From assembly GCA_910595855.1 (NCBI GenBank), contig CAJVCJ010000012.1:1-11945 (forward strand): DNA of 11,945 nucleotides, given 5' to 3'. How positions within the stretch are numbered: position 1 is the first letter of the stretch; every line of letters starts with the position of its first letter. The notes under the pieces were generated by a model. That model saw nothing but the letters and a program-made list of their open reading frames with translations. It was not told the DNA's origin and did not search any database. This document shows positions 1 through 5,413 of this stretch, one piece after another. Source of the DNA: Candidatus Thioglobus vulcanius (GTDB lineage Bacteria > Pseudomonadota > Gammaproteobacteria > PS1 > Pseudothioglobaceae). A program made the translations under genes and the position numbers.

Positions 1-1185
1 CCTGAGCCACCTAAAGGCCTTAAAGATGCCATCGAAAAACTACCGACACTTAAAAAAGTATTAAATATGCCGGTTAAAACTGTCAAAAAAGGCTTGTGTC
101 AAGAGGTGGTGATTGAGGGTGATGATGTTGATTTATCTAAACTACCTATTCAAACGTGCTGGCCAGGTGATGTTGCACCACTTGTTACTTGGGGATTGAC
201 TATTACCAAAGGGCCTTTAAAAAAACGTCAAAACCTAGGTATTTATCGCCAACAAGTTATTGGTAAAAATAAGCTAATCATGCGCTGGTTATCGCATCGT
301 GGTGGTGCACTAGATTTTAAAGATTGGTGTGAAAAAAATCCAGGCGAACCGTATCCAGTTGCTGTAGCGATTGGCGCTGATCCAGCTACTACATTAGCAG
401 CTGTCACCCCTATTCCTGATAGTCTAAGTGAGTATGCCTTTGCCGGATTATTGCGCGGTAAAAAAACCCGAGTATGTAAATGTATCGGTAACGACTTACA
501 AGTACCTGAGAATGCTGAATTTATTCTAGAGGGTGTACTTCACCCTGGTGAAATGGCTGATGAAGGGCCTTATGGAGATCACACTGGTTATTATAATGAG
601 GTTGAAAGATTTCCCGTATTTACCGTTGAGCGTATTACCCATCGAAAAAATCCTATTTATCATTCAACCTACACTGGAAAACCAATTGATGAGCCAGCTA
701 TATTGGGTGTGGCACTCAATGAAGTTTTCGTGCCTTTGTTACAACAACAATATCCAGAAATTACAGATTTTTATCTTCCGCCAGAAGCTTGTTCATATCG
801 TATGGCTGTGGTTAGCATTAAAAAACAATACCCTGGTCACGCCAAACGCGTAATGATGGGTGTTTGGTCATTCTTGCGCCAATTTATGTACACCAAATTT
901 GTGATTATTGTTGATGACGATATCGATGTAAAAGATTGGAAAGAGGTTATTTGGGCAATGACAACTCGCGTTGATCCAACTCGTGACACAACACTAATTG
1001 ATAACACGCCAATTGACTATCTTGATTTTGCCTCGCCTGTTTCTGGACTTGGCTCAAAGATGGGCATTGATGCCACCAACAAGCTTCCAGGGGAGACTAA
1101 TCGTGAATGGGGTACGCCAATTGTTATGAGTGATGATGTTATACAAAAAGTGGATGATATCTGGGAAGACCTAAATATCAATTAA
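1..1185 (+). CDS. ubiD: UbiD, 3-octaprenyl-4-hydroxybenzoate carboxy-lyase (5' end cut by window)
   Basis: UbiD decarboxylates 3-polyprenyl-4-hydroxybenzoate in ubiquinone synthesis, using prenylated FMN made by UbiX. The frame is open from base 1 and ends at TAA 1183-1185, giving 394 residues. The E. coli protein is about 497, so roughly 100 N-terminal residues lie outside the window. An ATG at 67 is internal: the codons before it (PEPPKGLKDAIEKLP) still match the family. Recognisable family blocks include RQNLGIYRQQ, IMRWLSHRGGALD, EGPYGDHTGYY, DEPAILGVALNEVF and DFYLPPEACSYR, the last two carrying acidic residues of the type used in catalysis. The C-terminal blocks (PIDYLDFASPVSGLGSKMG, DATNK, GETNREWG) are intact, so there is no sign of decay. 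No ubiX is visible nearby. Family identity is very secure. Confidence 0.96.
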   Translation, partial: PEPPKGLKDAIEKLPTLKKVLNMPVKTVKKGLCQEVVIEGDDVDLSKLPIQTCWPGDVAPLVTWGLTITKGPLKKRQNLGIYRQQVIGKNKLIMRWLSHRGGALDFKDWCEKNPGEPYPVAVAIGADPATTLAAVTPIPDSLSEYAFAGLLRGKKTRVCKCIGNDLQVPENAEFILEGVLHPGEMADEGPYGDHTGYYNEVERFPVFTVERITHRKNPIYHSTYTGKPIDEPAILGVALNEVFVPLLQQQYPEITDFYLPPEACSYRMAVVSIKKQYPGHAKRVMMGVWSFLRQFMYTKFVIIVDDDIDVKDWKEVIWAMTTRVDPTRDTTLIDNTPIDYLDFASPVSGLGSKMGIDATNKLPGETNREWGTPIVMSDDVIQKVDDIWEDLNIN

Positions 1186-1218
1186 TTGTAAATAATCCCT
1201 AATTAACTATTTACAATT
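1184..1218. repeat. 11-bp perfect inverted repeat over ubiD stop and tRNA promoter -35
   Basis: AATTGTAAATA (1184-1194) is exactly complementary to TATTTACAATT (1208-1218), with a 13-nt loop. The left arm begins in the ubiD stop codon and the right arm contains the -35 hexamer of the tRNA operon. The stem is nearly all A/T and no T-run follows, so it is a poor intrinsic terminator. It could be an operator or simply an AT-rich palindrome. Confidence 0.6.
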
Positions 1219-1237
1219 CGGTGTAACAAAGTATAAT
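1210..1237 (+). promoter_or_regulatory. Sigma70-type promoter of the tRNA operon
   Basis: A -35 box TTTACA (1210-1215) and a perfect -10 box TATAAT (1232-1237) are separated by 16 bp. Transcription would start near 1243-1245, a few bases before tRNA-Pro at 1248, so the 5' leader would be very short. No other good promoter is seen before the three tRNA genes. Confidence 0.75.
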
Positions 1238-1247
1238 TCTTTTTTTT

Positions 1248-1324
1248 CGGAGTATAGCGCAGTTTGGTAGCGTATCTGGTTTGGGACCAGGTGGTCGGGG
1301 GTTCAAATCCCTCTACTCCGACCA
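1248..1324 (+). tRNA. tRNA-Pro (anticodon TGG)
   Basis: A full cloverleaf can be folded by eye. The acceptor stem is CGGAGTA (1248-1254) with TACTCCG (1314-1320), the discriminator is A1321 and CCA is encoded at 1322-1324. The anticodon stem TCTGG/CCAGG encloses loop TTTGGGA with anticodon TGG at 1282-1284. The T-arm contains GTTCAAATC. It decodes CCN proline codons and is the first gene of a Pro-Arg-His operon. Confidence 0.97.
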
Positions 1325-1341
1325 TATTTATAAATTTTGCT

Positions 1342-1401
1342 CATAAACCTCTATAAATCCTCATGGATTTCAACAGAGAAAGCACCTATTTTAGGTTTAT
1401 G
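1342..1401 (+). repeat. Nested hairpin in the tRNA-Pro/tRNA-Arg spacer
   Basis: The outer arms CATAAACCT (1342-1350) and AGGTTTATG (1393-1401) are a perfect 9-bp inverted repeat. Inside is a second perfect hairpin, AAATCC (1355-1360), loop TCAT, GGATTT (1365-1370). The outer right arm includes the first base of tRNA-Arg, so the fold would place the tRNA 5' end at the base of a stem. A role in precursor processing is possible but inferred. Confidence 0.55.
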
Positions 1402-1477
1402 CGCCCTTAGCTCAGCTGGATAGAGCAACGGCCTTCTAAGCCGTAGGCCTCAGGTTCGAATCCTGAAGGGCGCACCA
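1401..1477 (+). tRNA. tRNA-Arg (anticodon TCT)
   Basis: The acceptor stem GCGCCCT (1401-1407) pairs with AGGGCGC (1467-1473), followed by A1474 and encoded CCA (1475-1477). The anticodon stem ACGGC/GCCGT encloses loop CTTCTAA, with anticodon TCT at 1435-1437. The T-loop TTCGAAT is canonical. It reads AGA and AGG, the codons over-used by the orphan gene at 1778-3055. It is separated from tRNA-His by only 7 nt. Confidence 0.97.
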
Positions 1478-1484
1478 AGTTTAT

Positions 1485-1561
1485 GGCGGGAATAGCTCAG
1501 TTGGTAGAGCCCCGGATTGTGATTCCGGTTGTCGCGGGTTCAAACCCCGTTTCTCGCCCCA
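1485..1561 (+). tRNA. tRNA-His (anticodon GTG)
   Basis: The acceptor stem GCGGGAA (1486-1492) pairs with TTCTCGC (1551-1557). G1485 is the extra -1 guanine typical of tRNA-His and faces C1558; CCA is encoded at 1559-1561. The anticodon arm CCGGA/TCCGG encloses TTGTGAT, anticodon GTG at 1519-1521. It is the last tRNA of the operon. No classic terminator follows at once, so transcription may run into the structured region downstream. Confidence 0.97.
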
Positions 1562-1580
1562 CATCTATAAGGATTCTTAA

Positions 1581-1625
1581 ATGAGTCTTTATTCTTTGAA
1601 TACCCATTATGTAATCCACGTGTAA
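1581..1625 (+). CDS. Possible 14-codon leader ORF inside the stem-loop region
   Basis: ATG at 1581 opens a 14-residue frame (MSLYSLNTHYVIHV) ending at TAA 1623-1625. An AAGGA at 1569-1573 sits 7 nt upstream, a good ribosome binding site. The frame covers the whole left arm of the 1595-1658 stem and stops within its apical loop, so a translating ribosome would open the stem. Two of the 14 codons are His, and tRNA-His ends 20 bp upstream. The ORF is short enough to arise by chance; a leader-peptide role is speculation. Confidence 0.2.
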   Translation: MSLYSLNTHYVIHV

Positions 1626-1658
1626 CTACACATGAGAGCATAATGGCGTGTATTCAAA
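1595..1658 (+). repeat. Long imperfect stem-loop downstream of tRNA-His
   Basis: TTTGAATAC (1595-1603) pairs with GTATTCAAA (1650-1658), and CCATTATG (1604-1611) with CATAATGG (1639-1646), leaving a 3-nt bulge at 1647-1649. That is 17 base pairs without mismatch. Within the 27-nt loop, GTGT (1620-1623) and ACAC (1628-1631) add an apical hairpin. No T-run follows, so it is not a simple terminator. It could be a structured RNA element in the 3' trailer of the tRNA transcript or part of a regulatory leader. Confidence 0.65.
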
Positions 1659-1674
1659 AGCTTAACATTGCAAT

Positions 1675-1756
1675 TATTAGGCAAAAAAAAAGATATAAAA
1701 ACAATCATTGACGTTTCAAGAAAAAAAAGCTTATGATTGTAAATACTTGCCTAGTA
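1675..1756 (+). repeat. Second nested inverted repeat, enclosing the orphan gene promoter
   Basis: The outer arms 1675-1684 (containing TAGGCAA) and 1747-1756 (containing TTGCCTA) form 10 pairs with one G-U. The inner arms ACAATCAT (1701-1708) and ATGATTGT (1733-1740) are a perfect 8-bp repeat. The inner arms abut or overlap the -35 and -10 boxes, so this may be an operator. The outer stem is followed by TATTTTT (1757-1763), so as RNA it might also end read-through from the tRNA operon. Both roles are inference. Confidence 0.55.
1708..1737 (+). promoter_or_regulatory. Sigma70-type promoter of the orphan polymerase-like gene
   Basis: TTGACG (1708-1713) and TATGAT (1732-1737) each match consensus at five of six positions, with an 18-bp spacer. 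The start site would fall near 1744, giving a leader of about 35 nt that contains the AAAGGAA ribosome binding site at 1764-1770. The spacer carries a run of eight A. Confidence 0.6.
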
Positions 1757-1777
1757 TATTTTTAAAGGAAAATAATT

Positions 1778-3055
1778 ATGACTCACATACCTAAATTAGA
1801 CCTATTTCTAGAAGTTAATAGGCAGCAGATAAAGGACTTATCACACAAGCTTGGAAAGGAGATAGGCATACTAGATAAGCGTCAAATGAGAGGGTTTAGG
1901 CTACTTCTATGCAATATGTACATTCAAGGTCAGAGACAAATTATGCTCTCGCGTAGAAAACTGTCCTTGGGTGGAGATAAATACAACCCACTGGATATTG
2001 GTTATAAAGCGATTAACACTTCTCTTGATGCGTTACATAAAAATGACTACATCATTCAAAAAATAGGTAGTCATAATGAGCACACTATGACTACCATAAA
2101 GCCGACTGACAAACTCATGCAGTGGTTTGAAGATGCCGAATGGTCTGATGATAGAATAGATACCAGAGTAGGTTCTTATGTGACTTTACAAGAAACTAGA
2201 AAACAAAACAATAATTCTGTTTATGTTGATTTTGAAGATACCAAATACTCAAAGTGGCTGGGAGAAAGGATAAAGCAATACAACCAGCTCCTAAACAACT
2301 GCAAAATTGTCTTGTCAAATAATGATGAACTTGAAGATAGAGTCTTTAGTAAATTCACAATTCAACGAAATTTCATTAAACATAAGTCTATTTATGACAA
2401 TGCGAAATTTACTTTTGGCGGCAGAATGTCAGGACCATGGGTTAATCTATCTTTAGAAGATAGAAGCAAAATTACTATTAATGGAGAACAGACTGTTGAG
2501 CTAGAAAGGAATGCCTCAAATTTAAACGCCATGTATCAAGTAGTTACTGGCGCCCCATATCCCCATGATGATGACCCATATCACATAACCGTAGATGGTC
2601 GTGTAGTGCCTAGACATATTGCTGAGAGCTTTTCTTCTTTTATGCAAGGCAGTAAATCACCTAAAGGAGTAGCTCATTCAGTTCTTAATCATTACAAAAG
2701 AAAAGCTATAGAGACCAAGAATCCTAAAGAAAATGACATTCAAAAGTATGAAGAGTATGTTGAATTCAAGAAGGATATTAAGCCTACAGACATAGCAAAT
2801 GCAATCTTAGAGAAGCATCCTAAGGTAGCTAGCTACTACAATAAAGGTAGAGCTTATGGTGACTTTATTGGCTGCTGGGAGTCAGATATAGTCTTTGAGG
2901 TGGTAATGGAATTGACCAAACAAGGCATACCTTGTTTAACAATCAATGACTCTTTTATAGTGCCACTTCAGTATAAAGAGTTAGTGGATAGCATTAAAGA
3001 CACCACACCTTATGTTGACCGAAGAGATATTTCTGAAGTATTACCCTCTGTGTAA
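1778..3055 (+). CDS. Orphan protein with a divergent PolA/T7-RNAP-like palm region
   Basis: No characterised function is recognised. Residues about 213-255 (FGGRMSGPW, DRSKITINGEQ, VELE) and 384-395 (IPCLTINDSFIV) resemble, from memory, a family of phage and plasmid-associated hypothetical proteins. Those have a GGR-YG-WWQ block, a motif A like E-[LVI]-D-Y-S-x-L-H and a motif C like IHDSF, suggesting a PolA/single-subunit RNAP palm fold. Here the motif A aspartate appears to be Glu243, the following His is Asn248, and motif C is N390-D391-S392, so activity is uncertain. Residues 279-310 are basic and may correspond to motif B. There is no signal peptide or membrane segment. The start has AAAGGAA 7 nt upstream, its own promoter and its own terminator. 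By hand count 17 of 22 arginine codons are AGA or AGG, whereas aspS mostly uses CGT/CGC, which suggests acquisition by transfer next to the tRNA cluster. Confidence 0.55.
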   Translation: MTHIPKLDLFLEVNRQQIKDLSHKLGKEIGILDKRQMRGFRLLLCNMYIQGQRQIMLSRRKLSLGGDKYNPLDIGYKAINTSLDALHKNDYIIQKIGSHNEHTMTTIKPTDKLMQWFEDAEWSDDRIDTRVGSYVTLQETRKQNNNSVYVDFEDTKYSKWLGERIKQYNQLLNNCKIVLSNNDELEDRVFSKFTIQRNFIKHKSIYDNAKFTFGGRMSGPWVNLSLEDRSKITINGEQTVELERNASNLNAMYQVVTGAPYPHDDDPYHITVDGRVVPRHIAESFSSFMQGSKSPKGVAHSVLNHYKRKAIETKNPKENDIQKYEEYVEFKKDIKPTDIANAILEKHPKVASYYNKGRAYGDFIGCWESDIVFEVVMELTKQGIPCLTINDSFIVPLQYKELVDSIKDTTPYVDRRDISEVLPSV

Positions 3056-3088
3056 TATTAAAAGTTAATTGGGTTTATCACCCTGTTT

Positions 3089-3116
3089 AAAAAAAAGGCC
3101 TTATGGCCTTTTTTTT
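3089..3116. terminator. Bidirectional intrinsic terminator
   Basis: Eight A and GGCC (3089-3100), loop TTAT (3101-3104), GGCC and eight T (3105-3116) form a perfect 12-bp palindrome. It has a GC core and a U-run on either strand. It lies between the converging orphan gene (ends 3055) and the glutaredoxin gene (ends 3162 on the minus strand), so it can serve both. A small hairpin GGGT/ACCC at 3071-3083 precedes it. Confidence 0.85.
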
Positions 3117-3161
3117 GATGGCTACTCAAAAAAAATATAGATATCTGCGCTTTTATTTAAT

Positions 3162-3410
3162 TCAAGTGTCAATACCCATTTCTCGTAACATTAAATACGC
3201 TTCAAGATCATCACAGCCACCAACATGCTTTTCACCTAAAAATATTTGCGGATAAGTTAATTCATTTGGCGCCATAACAAGCATGTCGTCATTTGTCCAT
3301 TTAATCTCATCAACCAAACGAACTTCATATTCAATATCTTCTTCATCAAGCATTGACTTGGCGTTACGACAATATGAGCAATTAGCCTTTGTCCAAATAA
3401 TATTTTTCAT
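3162..3410 (-). CDS. Small glutaredoxin
   Basis: An 82-residue glutaredoxin-fold thiol oxidoreductase that would reduce disulfides or glutathione adducts in the cytoplasm. The redox motif is C11-S-Y-C14 after the first beta strand. A cis-proline loop T52-Y-P54 is followed by QIFLGEKHVGG and C66-D-D, the usual glutathione-binding block, here with an extra Cys66. Length is normal for a monothiol-sized single-domain Grx, but both active-site cysteines are present. It lies 9 nt behind hslO on the same strand, so the two are probably co-transcribed. The site before its ATG is weak (AAGAAA). The pairing suggests shared work in thiol redox balance. The exact subfamily (GrxA, GrxC or other) is not assigned. 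Confidence 0.9.
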   Translation of the reverse strand: MKNIIWTKANCSYCRNAKSMLDEEDIEYEVRLVDEIKWTNDDMLVMAPNELTYPQIFLGEKHVGGCDDLEAYLMLREMGIDT

Positions 3411-3419
3411 AACATTTCT

Positions 3420-4262
3420 TTATGTTTTAAGGTTAAAAATTCGATTTACATCTTGCTCATCGAAAAATAGGTGTTCATTGCAAATTTCATTATGAATAGA
3501 TATCTCACCCTGCTCTTTCAATAAATCTCGGGCATCTTGTTCGCCTAAATCAAAAATAATTTTTTCAAATCTTTCTCGATTTTGTGCACATTCATAGCTC
3601 ACCCAATCAGCCTCAAACAGTTGCAATGTTTCTTCGTGAAATAATCGATGTAGTAGTGATTCTGCATCAAGTAAGTTTAACTCTTCGTTGGTGGTGGTGG
3701 CCGCTAAGGCACCCACTCTAATCCACCCTTCGGAGTCGCTATGGTCTGCTTCTGGCATCTTTTGCAGCAGCATTGCCGAAAGGTTATCCTGGGTTGAACT
3801 TACCCATAATTTAGAATCTAACTGCTCTGATTGAGAAAAATAATCCTCAAATGTAGCAATCAACCCTTTGGAGTTTCTTGATACTAGTGATTGGAAGCTG
3901 TGATCAGTTTGCTGATTATATAGAGTGGCAACAATCTGCCCTTTTCCTAGTATTTTATCTAGAGAATCACCTTCAACAATAGCTTCTGAAGATCTAACCA
4001 TGCCACGAATTTTTAAATCATTAGTAACCTCAACCAACAACAAACTAACAATACCATCACCTTGAATTTGCAAGGTAAGCTTACCCTTATGTTTCATGCC
4101 ACTTGCCAAGAAAATACCTAAAGCGCTTAATTCACCAAACAATTGGCGTACTTGTGCACTATAACCCCGATCTAGAATCATATCTTGCCATGTATCGTCC
4201 AGTGATAAATGCTGGCCGCGAATATCTAATTCTTTAAATAAAAATCTGTTTATTGTATTCAT
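3420..4262 (-). CDS. hslO: Hsp33-family chaperone with a degenerate zinc/redox site
   Basis: Hsp33 is a cytoplasmic holdase normally switched on by oxidation of a C-terminal four-cysteine zinc centre (C-x-C...C-x-x-C). The 280-residue protein shows the family start (FLFKELDIRGQHLSL, DRGYSAQVRQLFGE), a core motif SAMLLQKMP (162-170) and the C-terminal block ending in NEHLFFDEQDV. Against the E. coli Hsp33 sequence as recalled, the four zinc positions read C225, Q227, N258, C261. The 36-residue distance between first and last is kept, but the two middle cysteines are lost. No other cysteine exists in the protein. The reading frame is otherwise clean, so this looks like a changed switch, not a decaying gene. 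Its ATG is 17 bp from the divergent pseudouridine synthase ATG, with no clear Shine-Dalgarno. It is followed by glutaredoxin. Confidence 0.92.
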   Translation of the reverse strand: MNTINRFLFKELDIRGQHLSLDDTWQDMILDRGYSAQVRQLFGELSALGIFLASGMKHKGKLTLQIQGDGIVSLLLVEVTNDLKIRGMVRSSEAIVEGDSLDKILGKGQIVATLYNQQTDHSFQSLVSRNSKGLIATFEDYFSQSEQLDSKLWVSSTQDNLSAMLLQKMPEADHSDSEGWIRVGALAATTTNEELNLLDAESLLHRLFHEETLQLFEADWVSYECAQNRERFEKIIFDLGEQDARDLLKEQGEISIHNEICNEHLFFDEQDVNRIFNLKT

Positions 4263-4279
4263 AGGTATTATTTTAATTT
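4263..4279. promoter_or_regulatory. 17-bp divergent start region, possibly leaderless starts
   Basis: Only 17 bp separate the ATG codons of hslO (minus) and the pseudouridine synthase (plus). Neither has a clear Shine-Dalgarno at normal spacing. -10-like boxes occur as TATTAT (4266-4271, plus) and TAAAAT (complement of 4270-4275, minus). Each would place transcription starts at or next to the ATG. No convincing -35 box is seen for either, so this is tentative. Confidence 0.3.
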
Positions 4280-5104
4280 ATGCACACCGTCATTGAAAGA
4301 AAAATACTCATTAAAACTAATGGTCAATTATTAATTGATGCATTGGTTGAAACAACCCAACTCTCCAAGCAAATACTAAAAAGTGCGTTAGACAAAGGTT
4401 GTGTTTGGCTTAAAACTGGCAAAAAAATTAATCGCGTCAGGCGCATTAAAAAACCACTAAAAATCGGCAATGAAGTATTTATTTATTACAATGAAAAAAT
4501 ACTATCTTCCACACCTAAAGCGCCTGAATTATTGCTAGATAAAAATAGCTACAGCTTATGGTTTAAACCTGCAGGCGTATTTTCCCAAGGCTCAAAATGG
4601 GGGGATCATTGTGCACTAACTAGACTGGTTGAAAAGATAACTCAAAAAGACAGTTTTTTAGTTCATCGACTTGATCGAGCAACCAGTGGTGTTATGGCCA
4701 TTGCCCATACAAAGCTAGCTGCTAAAAACTTATCTAACTTATTTGCCAATCGACAAATTAACAAAACCTATTTGGCTATTGTCGAGGGTGACTTTCCACA
4801 TCAGACAATCAGTTTAGATGGTGACATAGACGGCAAACATGCACTAAGTCATGTTCACTTGGTAAGGAAAAATCAGGAAAAATCACTTCTAGAGATAACT
4901 ATTGAAACAGGTAGGAAACATCAAATTAGAAAGCACTTAAGTGGCATTAATTTTCCAATTATTGGTGATCGATTACATGGCAATGCACTAAAAAACCATC
5001 CTGAAGACCTACAACTACAAGCCATTCAATTGGGGTTTAACTGTCCTATCGATAATAAACCAATTAAGATTACCTTAGAGGTAGAGAAGCAACTCTCAAT
5101 TTAA
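4280..5104 (+). CDS. RluA-family 23S rRNA/tRNA pseudouridine synthase
   Basis: It isomerises uridine to pseudouridine in structured RNA. The catalytic motif is H129-R-L-D132-R-A-T-S-G137, with Asp132 the expected nucleophile; the usual HRLDRxTSG form is kept, with Ala at the variable place. Other family blocks are NKTYLAIVEG (161-170), GRKHQIRKHL (211-220), GDRLHG (229-234) and LQAIQLGF (246-253). Residues about 15-72 form a basic, S4-like N-terminal domain that is more divergent than in RluC or RluD. At 274 residues it is slightly short for RluC/D, so the target (rRNA or tRNA) cannot be named. The stop overlaps that of the convergent lipoprotein gene. Confidence 0.9.
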   Translation: MHTVIERKILIKTNGQLLIDALVETTQLSKQILKSALDKGCVWLKTGKKINRVRRIKKPLKIGNEVFIYYNEKILSSTPKAPELLLDKNSYSLWFKPAGVFSQGSKWGDHCALTRLVEKITQKDSFLVHRLDRATSGVMAIAHTKLAAKNLSNLFANRQINKTYLAIVEGDFPHQTISLDGDIDGKHALSHVHLVRKNQEKSLLEITIETGRKHQIRKHLSGINFPIIGDRLHGNALKNHPEDLQLQAIQLGFNCPIDNKPIKITLEVEKQLSI

Positions 5105-5334
5105 GAGCAATCTCTCTCCACTTCTCGATCCCAAATTGCTGGGATAATAATTCTTAAACATTCATTCACTGATAACTCAGCACAAATTGAAGGCTCCTCT
5201 AGCTTTTGGTGTTTGTGCTTTTTAATCATTTGTTCAGATCCAGGCTTTACATAGGCATGATCTTCACCCACTTGATCCTCACAAGAGCTTAGTAAAAACG
5301 CTGTTAATAATAAAACTTTAATCATTACACTCAT
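5101..5334 (-). CDS. Small predicted lipoprotein of unknown function
   Basis: The 77-residue product begins with a basic/hydrophobic signal (IKVLLLTAFLLSSC) and a lipobox L-S-S-C with Cys18 as the lipidation site. Glu19 follows, which is compatible with outer-membrane sorting. The mature part is about 60 residues, very polar, with a Lys/His-rich stretch (IKKHKHQK) and three more cysteines (51, 59, 76) that could form a disulfide in the periplasm. No family is recognised. ATG at 5323-5325 (residue 4) is an alternative start that leaves the signal intact. The stop uses the TTAA at 5101-5104, whose other strand ends the pseudouridine synthase gene. No clear promoter is seen in 5335-5413. Confidence 0.65.
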   Translation of the reverse strand: MSVMIKVLLLTAFLLSSCEDQVGEDHAYVKPGSEQMIKKHKHQKLEEPSICAELSVNECLRIIIPAIWDREVERDCS

Positions 5335-5413
5335 TGTAAACTAATCTACTTGAATTAAAACAATAACCCCCCAAATAGTCAGTACCTATATCTCTCTACC
5401 AACAGGACAAAAC

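Noticed and set aside
533..853. A 106-codon open frame inside ubiD, shifted frame
   Set aside because: It overlaps the unmistakable ubiD frame entirely and the product shows no family-like features.
1658..1732. AAGCTT occurring twice (1658-1663, 1727-1732)
   Set aside because: A 6-bp palindrome repeated once is not evidence of a repeat element.
1563..3142. ATCTATA (1563-1569) and TATAGAT (3136-3142) as terminal inverted repeats
   Set aside because: Only 7 bp, AT-rich and not flanked by target duplications; expected by chance in this composition.
1562..3145. Direct repeat of the tRNA-His 3' end marking an integrated element (att sites)
   Set aside because: I looked for a copy of the T-arm/acceptor end in 3056-3161 and found none. 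No integrase is present, so insertion by tRNA-targeted recombination is not supported.
3283..3495. A 70-codon plus-strand frame antisense to glutaredoxin and hslO
   Set aside because: Low-complexity Ser/Arg-rich product lying opposite two well supported genes.
3420..3640. Frameshift or decay of the hslO C-terminus as the cause of the missing cysteines
   Set aside because: The frame stays aligned with the family through NEHLFF and DEQDV and spacing is conserved, so substitutions explain the loss.
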